Source: Isoetes taiwanensis (lineage: Eukaryota; Streptophyta; Lycopodiopsida; Isoetales; Isoetaceae). From it: a stretch of 64,000 bases of DNA. The stretch is from positions 3,813,487 to 3,877,486 of the forward strand of contig JAJEKV010000049.1 of NCBI GenBank assembly GCA_021234155.1, in the 5' to 3' direction. Shown one piece after another: positions 21,241 to 32,240 of this stretch. Position numbers and translations under genes: made by a program. Numbering within the stretch: position 1 is the stretch's first letter; every line of letters starts with the position of its first letter. Below the pieces are notes generated by a model that searched no databases, was not told the origin of the DNA, and was given only the letters and a program-made list of their open reading frames with translations.

Positions 21241-22440
21241 ACAAACAATAGTGGAAAACCCATGGTGGTCGACTATCAAGCACCTATCTATCCTACGGGC
21301 ACAAGACACGAGGCAATAATGTAGGTTCAACTCCTGCATGTTTTCAAGCCGTCTGCTCGAATTGATACATCAAGTAGTCCTAACATTTCTAACCCATAGA
21401 TGAGCAAAATTAGAAGGGTTAGGACGTTAATAATGAGTCTAACTGCACGTGTTTAAACAAAAAGAAATGGTCAGAAGTTAGTTCTCTAATTGTAAATTTC
21501 GCACCATTGAACATTATAGTGGATTTAATTGAACATGTTAGGAACGTTATAATGGATTCAGTTAAGCAGGCTAGGAACCAAAAAAATGTTCGCGGCGTCC
21601 TTGGCCGACGCAATAATAGATAGATATTATAGGATGTCCATGTTACATTGCAAATTATGTTAAAAGCTTAGCTAAATTGCTGAATATGTAAAACTATTAT
21701 GGCAAATTTTTCTTCATTTTTTACACTCCCCATTCACATGTTCATGATCAATTCAGTGGTTCACCTTAATACTTCTCATTCCCATGTTCACATTCTCATG
21801 TTCAAGATGACTAGAAGTGGATGGAGATCTGTTAGTACGTGGAACAACCACATAAAGGAATATATAGGAAATGGGTTGAAGCAAGTAGCCGTTGGGCATG
21901 CATTTACAACATATTTTACCTTTGATTTTTCTATAAAGAATGGTTCTAGCTTTGAAGACTGTTGCTCACTTGATCTAGGCACATTCTAGGAAATTCGTAA
22001 GCCAAGGTTGAAAATACAGAAGATTGTGCTATCTATTTTGTTGACCATGGAATGCTGGGACATTTTTTACTAAAATGTTGATTAACTCTTTGGTCCCTCC
22101 ATAAGATAATAGTCCCAAGCTTGTCGAACTTCTTCCCGCCATCACGTGGTGCACGCCGTTAATTGAGCCTAGCTGCTAGAAATCTTCCAGAAGTTTTCTT
22201 TAGAATTTATGCAATGGTAGCATGTCTCCAGATCTGAAGGTTGCCTGTTGGATTCATGTCAGGTTCAAAGAAGACACGGCGGCCAAACCTGCCTAACTAA
22301 AAATTTGGCCAGCACAATCTTAGCAGTTTATATCAGTAACTTAAAATATGGAGAGTCATCTACGAATTTTTAAGAAGCTAAAAGATCGAGCAAAAGATGG
22401 AAAACTTTCATTGATCTTGTCATCTTCTCTGAAATGAACC
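21241..22440. other. No gene recognised
   Basis: Only short motif-free frames (21419-21613, 21699-21989). A GC-rich phrase at 21587-21608 (TGTTCGCGGCGTCC then GGCCGACGC) resembles the hairpin at 60157-60180 and may mark the end of a small transposon. Confidence 0.35.
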
Positions 22441-22485
22441 ATGACAGTCATTTAGTTTTGTAATGACATGCGAAGTCAGTGCAAG

Positions 22486-24054
22486 TTACCATACAAGCTG
22501 CTGCCCACCAGTTTGATCCAAGCAAGGTTTCACATGCAGCTGAATCCATGCTTCATGCTCACTGCTCATGTTAAATCCTCTGCAATCTGGGTTTTTTGGG
22601 AAATGGGTGCACGGCTCAGCAGATTGGCCCCTGTAACAAGCAGACGATTCATCCTTTTCCAAATCTCCCCTGATGTTCAGAACGTAAGGCTTCGCTCCTG
22701 CCAGCCCATGAGCAACATACCCAAACGTAGAATACGCACTCACTGCAATATGATCGCTCAAGCTCAGCAGCCACATCTCTGCCAGAGCAGCCCTGTTTTG
22801 GTCCAAATCAGAGTCCCTTTGAAATCCCTGGCTTGATGCAGTGTGGATCTTCACCAATTTTCCTCCTCCTGCCGGATGATTTATATACAGGCTCTTCAGG
22901 GACTCATAATACCTCCCCTGCAGTGATGCAACTAACACAGAAATTCTCGTCCCATCCTCCCTGTTTGCATTTGAAAAATGCTCCAACAAAGTCATATTCT
23001 CTGCCAGCTCTGCTGCAGGTAAGATTTCATTTGTTGTGAAACAATCAATCATTCTCTTGTATGCCATATCATCAAATGCTGCTTCATTTCCCCGACCGTG
23101 AAGCCTGATTTGGGCCCCAACTCTTGATTCTGAAGGGGTTAAGTAATTCAAATAAACCCTCAGGATGATCCCCCATACGTCATTTCTTGGAAGAATTAGA
23201 CGCCTAGCTAGATAAGTAAAAATGGGCACTCCATCTTGAAGCAGATTATTCAGTTTTTGCCATATCATGGGCATGGCGAGCATGCTTGTTACGTAGAATT
23301 GATTGCTTTCCCATCCGACCCATTTCAATGTTGCAAGCTTCATCTGCCCTTCTCTGCAGAAAAATTTCTGATCATTACCATACATTACATGCCACAAACG
23401 CAACCAGATGAAACTGCTATTAAAATCTGGCTCCATCAGCCCTGCCATGGATGGGCTGCTGCTGTTGAACATTTGATCAAAAGGAAAATCAAGAGGTAGC
23501 AACCACGAAGATCTGGGAAAAGGCTCACAAATTAGATTTGCTAGATGCTTTCTTGAATCAACTAGCAGGACTCTGTCAGTGGCCATGGCATAGACGAAGG
23601 AAGAAATAAGAGACATTATTCTGTTCCCCAGGCCTACAGCCGCTTCAGTGTAGATCAAAAACTTGCAGTCTTGATCTTGTGAATCCTCTTGCAGAAAATG
23701 CATGGTCCAATTTGCAATGTTACTGGTGCATCTGTAGTGCAGATCTGTATAGTTCTTCCATGCCTCTTCCCAAACCTGAGCTTCTGGTAAGATCTGCCAT
23801 GATTTGGCATAGAAACTGTGCCCTGTTCTACTCAAACAAGCAGAGTCTACTTGGGGGTTTTGCAGCAAAAAACCTTTGTAAAAATCACCACTTAATTCTA
23901 ATGTAGATCTTTCAAATAACTTGGTGGATTGAGATAGTAAAGACTTGCTACTTTTCAATGTGAATGATATACAGATGAAAGACGAGATAAACAAGACGAA
24001 AACCCATCTTTGCCAAGAACGTAAACTTTGGCGAGAAACACCATCTTCAGTCAT
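22486..24054 (-). CDS. Xyloglucan-type galactoside fucosyltransferase (GT37)
   Basis: The 522-residue intact frame starts at the ATG at 24054; the GTG just before it is not a likely start. A short cytosolic N-terminus is followed by one membrane anchor (WVFVLFISSFICISF, about residues 15-30), typical of Golgi type II glycosyltransferases. The catalytic part shows family-37 marks: GLGNRIMSLISSFVYA and TDRVLLVD (about residues 143-165), AQIRLHGRGNEAAFDD (about 308-323), and SAYSTFGYVAHGLAGAKP (about 440-457). Members add alpha-1,2-fucose to galactose on xyloglucan or arabinogalactan proteins in the Golgi. Length matches the family (about 500-560). It is single-exon, with flanking DNA that contains no related copy. 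The exact acceptor cannot be told from sequence. Confidence 0.88.
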   Translation of the reverse strand: MTEDGVSRQSLRSWQRWVFVLFISSFICISFTLKSSKSLLSQSTKLFERSTLELSGDFYKGFLLQNPQVDSACLSRTGHSFYAKSWQILPEAQVWEEAWKNYTDLHYRCTSNIANWTMHFLQEDSQDQDCKFLIYTEAAVGLGNRIMSLISSFVYAMATDRVLLVDSRKHLANLICEPFPRSSWLLPLDFPFDQMFNSSSPSMAGLMEPDFNSSFIWLRLWHVMYGNDQKFFCREGQMKLATLKWVGWESNQFYVTSMLAMPMIWQKLNNLLQDGVPIFTYLARRLILPRNDVWGIILRVYLNYLTPSESRVGAQIRLHGRGNEAAFDDMAYKRMIDCFTTNEILPAAELAENMTLLEHFSNANREDGTRISVLVASLQGRYYESLKSLYINHPAGGGKLVKIHTASSQGFQRDSDLDQNRAALAEMWLLSLSDHIAVSAYSTFGYVAHGLAGAKPYVLNIRGDLEKDESSACYRGQSAEPCTHFPKNPDCRGFNMSSEHEAWIQLHVKPCLDQTGGQQLVW

Positions 24055-24850
24055 CACGTACCTCCCTATGCTTACCAGATGAATTGGTATATTTCCTTAG
24101 ACCATAACTTGACTCAAGTTTCGGGAGTTGGAGTACAAAATAAATATATATAAATGCTATGCACATAACTTAACATGCCACAATCAGGTGCATGATCTGC
24201 GGGATACAAGTTAGCATAATCGTTAAGTCATAGTTGACATTTCTATGCCTAACCTCCTACATCAAGCAAGAATTGGCATCAAGCTTTATTGCAAGATTTG
24301 GTAAAAGAGAGATAAACGCAACTCTCGGTCTCACTCACTGGACGAAGATATTGAATAAGATATTGAAGATTGCTCCAATATCGAGATGACTAACTGATAA
24401 CACGAGCTTGTGCTTATTGCCAAGGGACAAGTTTCTAAATAAATCCTATTAGTGCCCCTAATGCTGAATAGACACATTCGTAGCAGCATTACATTGGGTG
24501 AACCTATTGACAAGACTCTATTTCACTATGCACACGCAGAAAGGCATTTGGAACATCATGGAGTCAATGCCCCTGCCTCAACTTAGGCATCCATCATATG
24601 CTGCCCTTTCTCAAAACTTTCTCTGGAACAGGGAGGCGCAGCTATGGCACAATGCAAACTGGTTTTCGTTACTTCAGAGGAGTTGCTTGTTTGATATCGC
24701 ACATTCACATGACTGCTGAAAGTTTGAGCAATATATGTAGAGATGCAGGTGTGGAAGAAGCTGTCCAGGCTGTGAAGATTATGTAGAACAATGTATCCTT
24801 CTAAGCAGAGAAAATTCTTACCATCTTTTGCAGAATTGCGAGAAGGGTAA
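24055..24850. other. Upstream region of the fucosyltransferase, no gene recognised
   Basis: Presumably contains the promoter of the leftward fucosyltransferase gene. I could not pick a convincing TATA box. The frames at 24498-24900 have no motif. Confidence 0.35.
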
Positions 24851-24852
24851 AA

Positions 24853-26434
24853 ATTTAAAATGTGGCAGCCAAGTGCAGCGTATAATGGGCTTGAATACAA
24901 TTGTTGTTCCGGTGATCATCTCATTTGGCTATTTACTTGCCATGAAACGTTAGTTGAAACAAACCAAGTCTTTGAACATATGGAAAAACCAAGTATGTAC
25001 TCTTGGACTGGTTTCATTTTAGCAAATGCCAAGCTTGGACAAGGCCAGAAAGCCATGGAACTGTCCCCCGTAATGCTAGTCTCAGGCATGAAAACCAATA
25101 ACTACATACACGTTACTCTTCTCCCAGCATGTGCACTTACAAATGAACCTTTGTGATGGTCGGAACATTCATCTTATGATCTCACAAAATGATCAACAGT
25201 TAGATGTTGTTTTAGGAACTATAATGTTGGATATGTATGCCAAATGTCGAAGTCTCAAGAAGCATTTGAAGCCTTTGACAAATTAAAAGGCAAGAATGTG
25301 GTATCCTGAAACGCCATGATTTCAGGTTGTGTGCACCAAGGGAAAAATATTCTAGCCTTACATTGTTACCAGTAGATGCTACAAGAAAGTATTCAACCAA
25401 AAGAAATAACATTCTTGAGTACCTTGAAGGCGTGCACCAGCATAGGATCAAAAGAGCATGGTAATCTCATGCATGACAAGATTATAGAAAGCAGATTGCA
25501 ATCAGATGCATCTGTGGGGCCTACTCTTTAATGAAAGGGCTTTGTCATTCATGGACATTGTGATATAGCACTCAAATGTTTTGAGAAGCTGCAACAAGAA
25601 GGCATAGGACTGGATGAAATTACACTTTTGAGCACATTGATGGCTTGTTCTGCTGTAACAATGGGAAGGTTGATTCATGATATTATAATTAGAAGCAGAT
25701 TTCGTTTACAGCAATGGGAAGGTTGATTCATGATATTATAATTAGAAGCACATTTCGTTTACAGCAATGGGAAGGTTGATTCATGATATTATAATTAGAA
25801 GCAGATTTTGTTTACAGCAATGGGAAGGTTGATTCATGATATTATAATTCGAAGCAGATTTCGTTTAAGTATTGTTACGACAATGCTCTAACAGATATGT
25901 ATATGAAATGTGGAACCCTTAAGGATGCATATAGAGTCTTCAATTGCTTGCATAGCCGTGATGAAGCATCATGGACTATAATACTCGCAGGTTATGTTCA
26001 AAATGATGAGAACCTTATTTGCCTAGTATAGTTTGAAAAGATGCAAGGTGTAAACTCATTCAACATTACTATTTAAGCATTGTGAGGGCATTTGATGGCC
26101 TTCATCTGCTAGGGAAGGGAAGGTTCATCCATCAAAGTATTCTAGAAAATAAGTTACACTCTGAACTTATGTTGGGAACCATGTTGATTAAGCTTAAAAG
26201 GGGAAGAAAGTGTCTTTTGGAGATTGCCCAATCGAGATGTTATTACGTGGGAGCTATGATTGCAGGATATGTGCAGTGCATCAATACCTATTGGCTCTAG
26301 AGTATTTTAGAAAAATGCAAGAAAATGGAATACGGCCAATAGAGCTGATTTTTGTAAGTGCCTTGAAAGCATATGCAGGTACCGGATCACTAGAGCAGGC
26401 ATCTGTTCTATTAAAGATGCTTTCTTGGACATAA
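24853..26434 (+). pseudogene. Decayed PPR gene, inverted relative to the intact one
   Basis: The frame from 24860 reads ETNQVFEHMEKPSMYSWTGF and ANAKLGQGQKAMEL, the PPR pattern also found in the intact gene at 26756-28807 (VFNKVLEPTVYTWSAI and ANAKLGEAGKALDL). Further PPR-like pieces follow with many stops: LDMYAKCRSL (about 25230), LTDMYMKCGTLKDAYRVF (about 25890-25940), VGAMIAGYVQC (about 26250) and FVSALKAYAGTGSLEQA (about 26350). A 4 x 53-bp tandem array interrupts it at 25655-25866. The relic points rightward, towards the leftward-facing intact gene, so the pair is convergent. Confidence 0.65.
25655..25866. repeat. 53-bp unit in four tandem copies
   Basis: The unit, beginning ACAGCAATGGGAAGGTTGAT, is repeated four times with about four single-base differences in total. 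Because 53 is not a multiple of three, the array shifts the frame of the surrounding PPR relic, so the expansion happened after, or caused, loss of function. Confidence 0.9.
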
Positions 26435-26755
26435 GCTTCTTCTCTATGAGTCCAAACCCATATCATTGCCAGCTGGATTATCAGAGCTCCTGCTGATCTT
26501 CCTCCTTAGAGACTTTTCGCCATGTGCTTCAGCGAGGCTTCTTAAGCCGATCACTGGAATGGAAGCTTATGAACGGCCATCAAGATTCGCCTAACTTTTG
26601 CCTAAGATCTTCAAGCATTTGCTTGATCTATCAGTGCAAATAAAGTTTTCTGGCAATAGGAGGAATAAATTGCATACAACACAGGATGCTTGAGATGGGC
26701 TTAACCTAGAGGCCGAAGCTTTGCAAAGGACAGATCAAGATCAAGTATTTGGTTC

Positions 26756-28807
26756 TCAAAAATAATCACCACAACAGCAGATACCATCCTTGAACTGATG
26801 TATGCGATATGCATCCTTTAGTATAATCTCCCGCCTTTTGATCTTTGATATGACCTTTGCGGCACTATGGCAGTCTGCACAGACTCGAAGGTTCTTTGAG
26901 GCACGAATTGTAGTGCCTTGAGGTGTACTGATTAGCCCAAATGCTATTGCAAGTTTCTCACAATGTCCATACAATGCATTTTCCTTATCCTCATCTGACA
27001 TAGCCCCCAGAACCAGGTCTAAATGTGGTGAATAACCCTCCTCCTTCATTTGCTTGTTTAGCATCCGTAACATGGAATAAATCTCATTACTTTGCTTGTG
27101 TCTTCTATCTCCAACAATGAATTCATGCACTTCATTATCAACTTCAATCCATGCTTTTCCTGGTTTCTTCCATGCACATGAAGATCTCCTGAGGTTATCT
27201 ACCTTCTCAGCATCTCCCTGCATGTGTGAATCAGCATAGATGTTCGACATAAGAATATAACCAGCAGCATGTTGGTGATCCAAGCTAACAAGCTGTTCAA
27301 AGCATTTTTTACCTAGCTCTATGTTCCCATATATCCTACAAGCTGCAAGCAAAGACATCCATCCAAAGAAATTGGGTTGGAAATGTGTAAGAAGTTTGTT
27401 TGCCTCGCTCAAATATCCTGCACGCCCAAGAAGGTCAACAACACAGTTGTAGTGGGAAACAGTGGGCAGCATATTAAATTTTTCTCTCATGAGTCTCAAG
27501 TATTCACAGCCTTTCCATATTAATCCAGCATGGCTGCATGCTGCTAAAAGACTGAGGAAAACAACATGATCTGGCCTAATGCCTTGCTTCTGCATCTTGT
27601 CAAGACACTGTTCGGCAAGAATAACATTGCCATTTTGTGCATGACCAGCAATCATTGCACTCCATGAAGATACGTCATGCTTTGGCAACTGGTTCAATAT
27701 TTTGGCTGCATCCTCTATGTAACCACATTTAGCATATGTATCTATTATTGAACTTCTAGTACCAACATCGGATTCAAATCCACATTTGACTACTTGTTGA
27801 TGCACTAACCTAGCCTGTTGTATTGCTCCTAAATAGGCACAAGCTTTTAAAACGTTCATAAAAGCGACACGGTCTGGCTTAATTCCTTGCTGTTGCATTT
27901 TCTGAAAGAGTTCCAAAGCAAGAAGACCATGTCCATGTAGCACATATCCATCAATCATCACACTCCAGAGTACCACATCTTGACTTTGCAACATGTTGAA
28001 CACCTCAAGGGCATCTTCCAGCCTACCCCATTTGGCATATATGTCAACCAGGGTGCTACCAATGACCAGGTCTTCCTTGAGGCTGCCTCTACAGATACAA
28101 CCATGAATACGTTTTCCCTGCTCTATCGCTCCTACAGCACAACATGCTTTCAAGATGCTTGAAAAAGTTTCTTTATCTGGATGTAAACCTTCAGGTTGCA
28201 TATTCTCAAAAAGTCGTAAGGCTGAAACACAATGGCCATGCTGGATATATGCTGAAATCATTGCATTGCAGGATACAACATCTTTATTTTGCAAACTTTC
28301 AAAAACTTTACATGCTTCCTCTAAACTCCCACATTTTCCATACATGTCAATCAAGGTGTTTGAAATTGAAATAGCCGATTCCAAAGCATTTCCTATAATC
28401 TGATCATGCAGCAATCTCCCTTGCTCTAACACAGTAGCAACTGAACATGCATTAAGACAAGCATTATATATGTACTTATCACTCTCTGAACATGAAAGTT
28501 GCATCGTCTTGTACAAATCAAGTGCCTTTCCAGCTTCTCCAAGCTTCGCATTTGCAGAAATAATTGCACTCCAGGTATATACGGTCGGTTCTAAAACTTT
28601 GTTAAACACTTCATTGGCTTCTAACAAGCTTCCAGAAGAAGCAAAAATCCGTAAGAGATAATCCGCTAAGAAGGCACTTGAATCCAGTCCATGCTGGGTC
28701 ATTAGGCATCGGGCTTTCTTACTGCCCCCCAGATCTTTCTTTCTTGTGCATTCCTTTAAAATACTAAAGATTGTGCGCTTGGATACATGAACCCATTGCT
28801 GTTCCAT
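26756..28807 (-). CDS. PPR protein with C-terminal E and DYW-type domain
   Basis: The intact single-exon frame of 683 residues starts at ATG 28807. PLS-type PPR repeats fill residues about 45-490, with recognisable units such as SNTLIDMYGKCGSLEEACKV and DVVSCNAMISAYIQHGHC. They are followed by E/E+ motifs (WMSLLAACRIYGN) and a C-terminal deaminase-like DYW domain: HCEKLAIAFGLIS, then CADCHSAAK, ending CCCGDYF. The zinc-ligand HxE and CxxC parts are present, but the final Trp is Phe and the preceding CxC reads CCC. DYW proteins bind organellar RNA and carry out C-to-U editing. No clear targeting peptide is visible at the annotated Met. A 93-bp intron at 28823-28915 appears to lie just upstream, in the 5' leader. 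Confidence 0.85.
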   Translation of the reverse strand: MEQQWVHVSKRTIFSILKECTRKKDLGGSKKARCLMTQHGLDSSAFLADYLLRIFASSGSLLEANEVFNKVLEPTVYTWSAIISANAKLGEAGKALDLYKTMQLSCSESDKYIYNACLNACSVATVLEQGRLLHDQIIGNALESAISISNTLIDMYGKCGSLEEACKVFESLQNKDVVSCNAMISAYIQHGHCVSALRLFENMQPEGLHPDKETFSSILKACCAVGAIEQGKRIHGCICRGSLKEDLVIGSTLVDIYAKWGRLEDALEVFNMLQSQDVVLWSVMIDGYVLHGHGLLALELFQKMQQQGIKPDRVAFMNVLKACAYLGAIQQARLVHQQVVKCGFESDVGTRSSIIDTYAKCGYIEDAAKILNQLPKHDVSSWSAMIAGHAQNGNVILAEQCLDKMQKQGIRPDHVVFLSLLAACSHAGLIWKGCEYLRLMREKFNMLPTVSHYNCVVDLLGRAGYLSEANKLLTHFQPNFFGWMSLLAACRIYGNIELGKKCFEQLVSLDHQHAAGYILMSNIYADSHMQGDAEKVDNLRRSSCAWKKPGKAWIEVDNEVHEFIVGDRRHKQSNEIYSMLRMLNKQMKEEGYSPHLDLVLGAMSDEDKENALYGHCEKLAIAFGLISTPQGTTIRASKNLRVCADCHSAAKVISKIKRREIILKDAYRIHQFKDGICCCGDYF

Positions 28808-28822
28808 AAATCACAAATCCAT

Positions 28823-28915
28823 CTAACAGACACCCCTATTCATTCTTGATTATTACAAAATAAAACTTCTGTGCAATTTCATCAAGCAAATGGAGTCAAC
28901 ATAGCATATACCTAC
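28823..28915 (-). other. Candidate 5'-leader intron of the PPR gene
   Basis: On the minus strand, a donor (CCAAG then GTAGGTATATG) and an acceptor (GTCTGTTAG) bound 93 bp directly upstream of the PPR start codon. The upstream exon (28916-29040) can encode MELPLLVLRDGSYDLQG and more. After splicing it reads into ATGGATTTGTGA and stops, so it would be an upstream ORF rather than an N-terminal extension. Confidence 0.4.
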
Positions 28916-29720
28916 CTTGGAGAAAGGGAAGCATCTTTTGACAAACGGTTTTGAAGAACTGGACGTCGAACGAGGACGCCAAAACATGCCTTGCAAATCG
29001 TAAGAACCATCTCTCAAGACCAACAGGGGCAATTCCATTCCTGCAGCAGGAAACTATGGATCTCCAAAAAAATCAGTTCAGTCGTGTTGGAACCAGGCAG
29101 GTACTCTGTTTTTGAAAGTTTTTCTTTCCTTTGCAAATTCCCGTCCAAAAACTGCTTTTATCTTGGAGAAAATGGTTGCTACGGAGGACATACATGAGGG
29201 TGTAGGAACGGGTTTTCTTTTTTATTGCATGCCTAAAGCCTGCTTATTACTGTAATTCTGCTCCCATATTTGGCCTAAAGCCTGCTTACTGTAATTCTGC
29301 TCCCATATCAAATAGGGAGCTTACACGTGGCATACTTTCTTTCCCTGAAAGTTGCGTTAGTTGTCATTGAGAAAATGTTTATTAAGTGTACTTTTCTTTT
29401 TAGTGTGCAAAGTAGAATCATTGCAGAATGTAGAGTAAAAAAATGTAAGGTAATAACTTAGATTTTGAAAGTAAAAGCATTACACAGTTGAGTAAAAACA
29501 GTAGGCTAACAATAAAATTTTTCTATTTAACTTCAGATCAAAAAAAGGTTTACACCCAGCCAGAGTTTACAGACAAAAAACTACTACTTCCAGTCACATG
29601 TTTCAGCCAGAGTTTACACAATCAAGATTTTCCAAACTTCAGTTCAACTGCCATTGTCACTTCCACTAATGCGTTTCACAATATTTGCAATGTTCAAGCT
29701 GCCACCACCAGGAAGGATAA
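28916..29720. other. PPR gene leader and intergenic DNA
   Basis: Contains the putative first exon of the PPR transcript (28916 to about 29040), then AT-rich DNA with a duplicated phrase GCCTAAAGCCTGCTTA at about 29230 and 29272. No gene recognised. Confidence 0.35.
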
Positions 29721-29721
29721 T

Positions 29722-31018
29722 TTAGTTGTTTAAAGTGCCATCTGAAATATTAGTGGTGCCAACATCAAGGCTCAAATTGAAAGCCTTTCTCAACCGTTGA
29801 TTGTTGCCAGCAATCCCTTCAAGAGATATTGTGTCAAAAAATGGATCATCAAGTTTTGCAGCAGGTCGACTGATAATATTTTGATTTTCTTTTGCACAAC
29901 TATTACTTACCAACTCAACACTTTTTGGAACCAAGTTCAAAGTGGCATCTTTATCCACATTCAGACCATCACCCACAACATCCTGTTTAAGACCATCACA
30001 TGAGACATTCTAAATCTCTCAACTCATAGAAACTAGAAAAGAAACTAGAAAACAAATAGAAACTAACAACAAAAATTACATGTAGTATGACCAGAAACAA
30101 CCGAATGACAATTTAGCACATTTCCAGCATTTTGTCTTGCATCATATGCAGCCAATTCTTCCTTATAAACATCATCGACTACGTGATCCATCTCCATCTG
30201 CTTTGAATAGTTGTCCAATGATTGGCATGGCAGCTTTAGACTTAATTTTAGATGTCTTGTCATACCTGCAAACAACTAACAAATTGATACTAGTAACAAA
30301 CAATAATTAGAAATTCTACTAACTACTAACAGAAAAAAAATAAACCGCTAAAATACTTTTTATACGACTCGGGATCCCTATGGCCAGTGATGTTCATCGC
30401 AACATCAATGGGAACATTAGCATGTGCAAGACGACCAACAACTGGTCCTACCAGATTTTCCAGAAAATTTTCCCTCTATACCAATTGTGTTCAACATGCA
30501 TTTCGTCCAAGACGCTAAAACTCTAGCACCAACTCTATGCTTCTTATTGTACGACACCTAGAAATCAAACAAAACAAAATAGAAAACAAAGTTATTTATG
30601 ACTAATGTTTAAGTTGTCAGAAACTTATAGTGCTTTTAGGACAGTTGATACACTGCATAAAGACAAAATTAGATCCCTGTTCATCTGCTCCATAACATGG
30701 AAGATGCCTCAAAAGGCACTTGAAAGTTAATACTACATCATCTTCAAAGCATTGTACAGGTAATCTAAAAGATTCTTCCTGGTACTTCTTCATAGAAACA
30801 TCATAGTTCTTACTCAGACGCTCACTATATTCAAGACACTCTTTATCCTCAACAACCAAGACTTGAAAGCCAGTAACCACAAGCTTATATAGCTCATCTC
30901 TACCTCTGATCGCAAAGCGAGACACACAATAATACATGAATCTCCTTTGCAGCCCTCTATTACTAAAGATAGAATGTTCAATATCACATAGCAGAGCTAC
31001 CTCATCACTAAAAGACAC
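29722..31018 (-). pseudogene. Tyrosine-recombinase (Crypton-like) gene relic
   Basis: Minus-strand exon-like pieces give, in order: RFMYYCVSRFAIRGRDELYK, then ECLEYSERLSKN, VQCF and FVFMQCIN (31018-30617); then, after a GATTTCTAG acceptor near 30557, HRVGARVLASWTKCML, NTIGIEGKFSGKSGRTS, a one-base frameshift, LAHANVPIDVAMNITGHRDP and ESYKKYF (about 30550-30360); then, after a TTTGCAG acceptor near 30274, YDKTSKIKSKAAMPIIGQLF. This matches core tyrosine recombinases of the Crypton type: the catalytic Arg in a GRxE context, the (N/S)GxSxRxT region and TGHxxxxSxxxY with the nucleophilic Tyr. Such enzymes cut and join DNA through a 3'-phosphotyrosine. The frameshift, and a Lys where the family's HxxR has His, argue for a dead copy. 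The 29722-29976 frame is unrecognised and its membership is uncertain. Confidence 0.55.
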
Positions 31019-31539
31019 TTCATCATCTTTCTTCCTCTTTCCACATATACCAGAGTCAATCTAGGCCTTCTCATAGAAGCTAAAAAAGCCGTTCTAGCAT
31101 TAGAAAAAATAGGTAATTTAAAAGGTAATCGAACATTCTACATGATCCATTAGCTCTGGGACTCGCTGATCTTTCAAAACTAAAATGCAACATTAGAATC
31201 TGACTAAGACTCGCTGCAACAACTCAAAACCCGAACATCTACCACAGAAACCTTGATCTTCACCACTTTTATTAGCACAAAAGGCACCCGATCTTCTAAA
31301 TCTTGAAGTTGTTATTGAAAAATGAAGGCGCTAATAAAAGAAACAAGGCGCTAGCTCATGAACAAGCCCAGAAACAAGTCTGGGACACGGCGGGAGAGGA
31401 AACAAGAAGATATGAGACTCTGGAGCTATGGCTGAACTGCCATAGCCGCTGACTCGAAAGGAGGAAGAATAGTGATGTCGCAAGTATTTTATTCACTGAC
31501 GTGGCAGAATTACAAGTCAGCAGCCTTCATGTTATGCCA

Positions 31540-31634
31540 AAGGCCCCTTGGGCAACATTCAGGGCTGTCAAGTGTGCCTCCGTGCTCCGCGCGTCAGCAC
31601 ACTTTCCAGCCTTGAATGTTGCTCAAGGGGCCTT
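31540..31634. repeat. 95-bp foldback with 38-bp arms
   Basis: Bases 31540-31577 pair with 31597-31634 with about four mismatches. The arm starts AAGGCCCCTTG and ends AGTGTGC, with a 19-bp loop. No coding frame crosses it convincingly. It could be a small MITE or an RNA hairpin source. Confidence 0.75.
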
Positions 31635-31639
31635 TCCCC

Positions 31640-32124
31640 TATACACGATGAATTTTTGGAGCCTTAAACTTTTGTGCTTCTTGAAAGTGGATGTATTGAG
31701 GATCATGGATGCAATTAGCACTTCTTGAAAGAGAACTTTATCTTTGAAAAGCTTCGTCTTCTAGATTTGTTGGTATGCTAACATAGGATCTTCTATGTCT
31801 TTGTTGTGCATACTGCTTGAAGACATGGAGTATTGGTCTTTGTTTTTTGCACATAGCGCGGTTGGGATTAGGGTGGAAGTTTTTGATATTTAGCAGTAGT
31901 AGTTTTAATGTCATGATGTGGAAGAGTACTTGTGGAAGTTTTTGATATTTCACATTCACCCACCCATTCATCACATAGCACATGAAGACTACATAGCACA
32001 TGGAGACTTGGTCTTTGTTTTATGCACATAGCACGGGGTTAGGGTGGAAGTTTTTGATATTTAGTAGTAGTAGTTTTAACGTCATATCACATTCACCCAC
32101 CCACCCACTCATCACACACCACAG
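31640..32124. other. Repeat-rich stretch without a gene
   Basis: A phrase of about 60 bp containing GGGTTAGGGTGGAAGTTTTT and GATATTTAGTAGTAGTAGTT occurs twice (about 31865-31910 and 32035-32080), as does ACTACATAGCACATG-like sequence nearby. No protein motif. Confidence 0.4.
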
Positions 32125-32240
32125 GCGATGAGACTTGCGACTCATCCACTTCTTCGCCTAATGGTAGCCAATGGGTTTTGAACCTTGGTGGGGTATACAC
32201 ATACCTAAAGGCCTAATCACTGGACCACCACCACAATTGT
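32125..32240 (-). repeat. tRNA-derived SINE-like unit
   Basis: Read on the minus strand it has GGTGGTCCAGTGATTAGGCC (A-box-like) and CCAAGGTTCAAAACCCATTGG (B-box-like, matching GGTTCRANNCC), about 45 bp apart, as in tRNA-derived SINEs. It shares the CCCATTGGCTA phrase with the three plus-strand units at 20885-21240. Confidence 0.4.
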
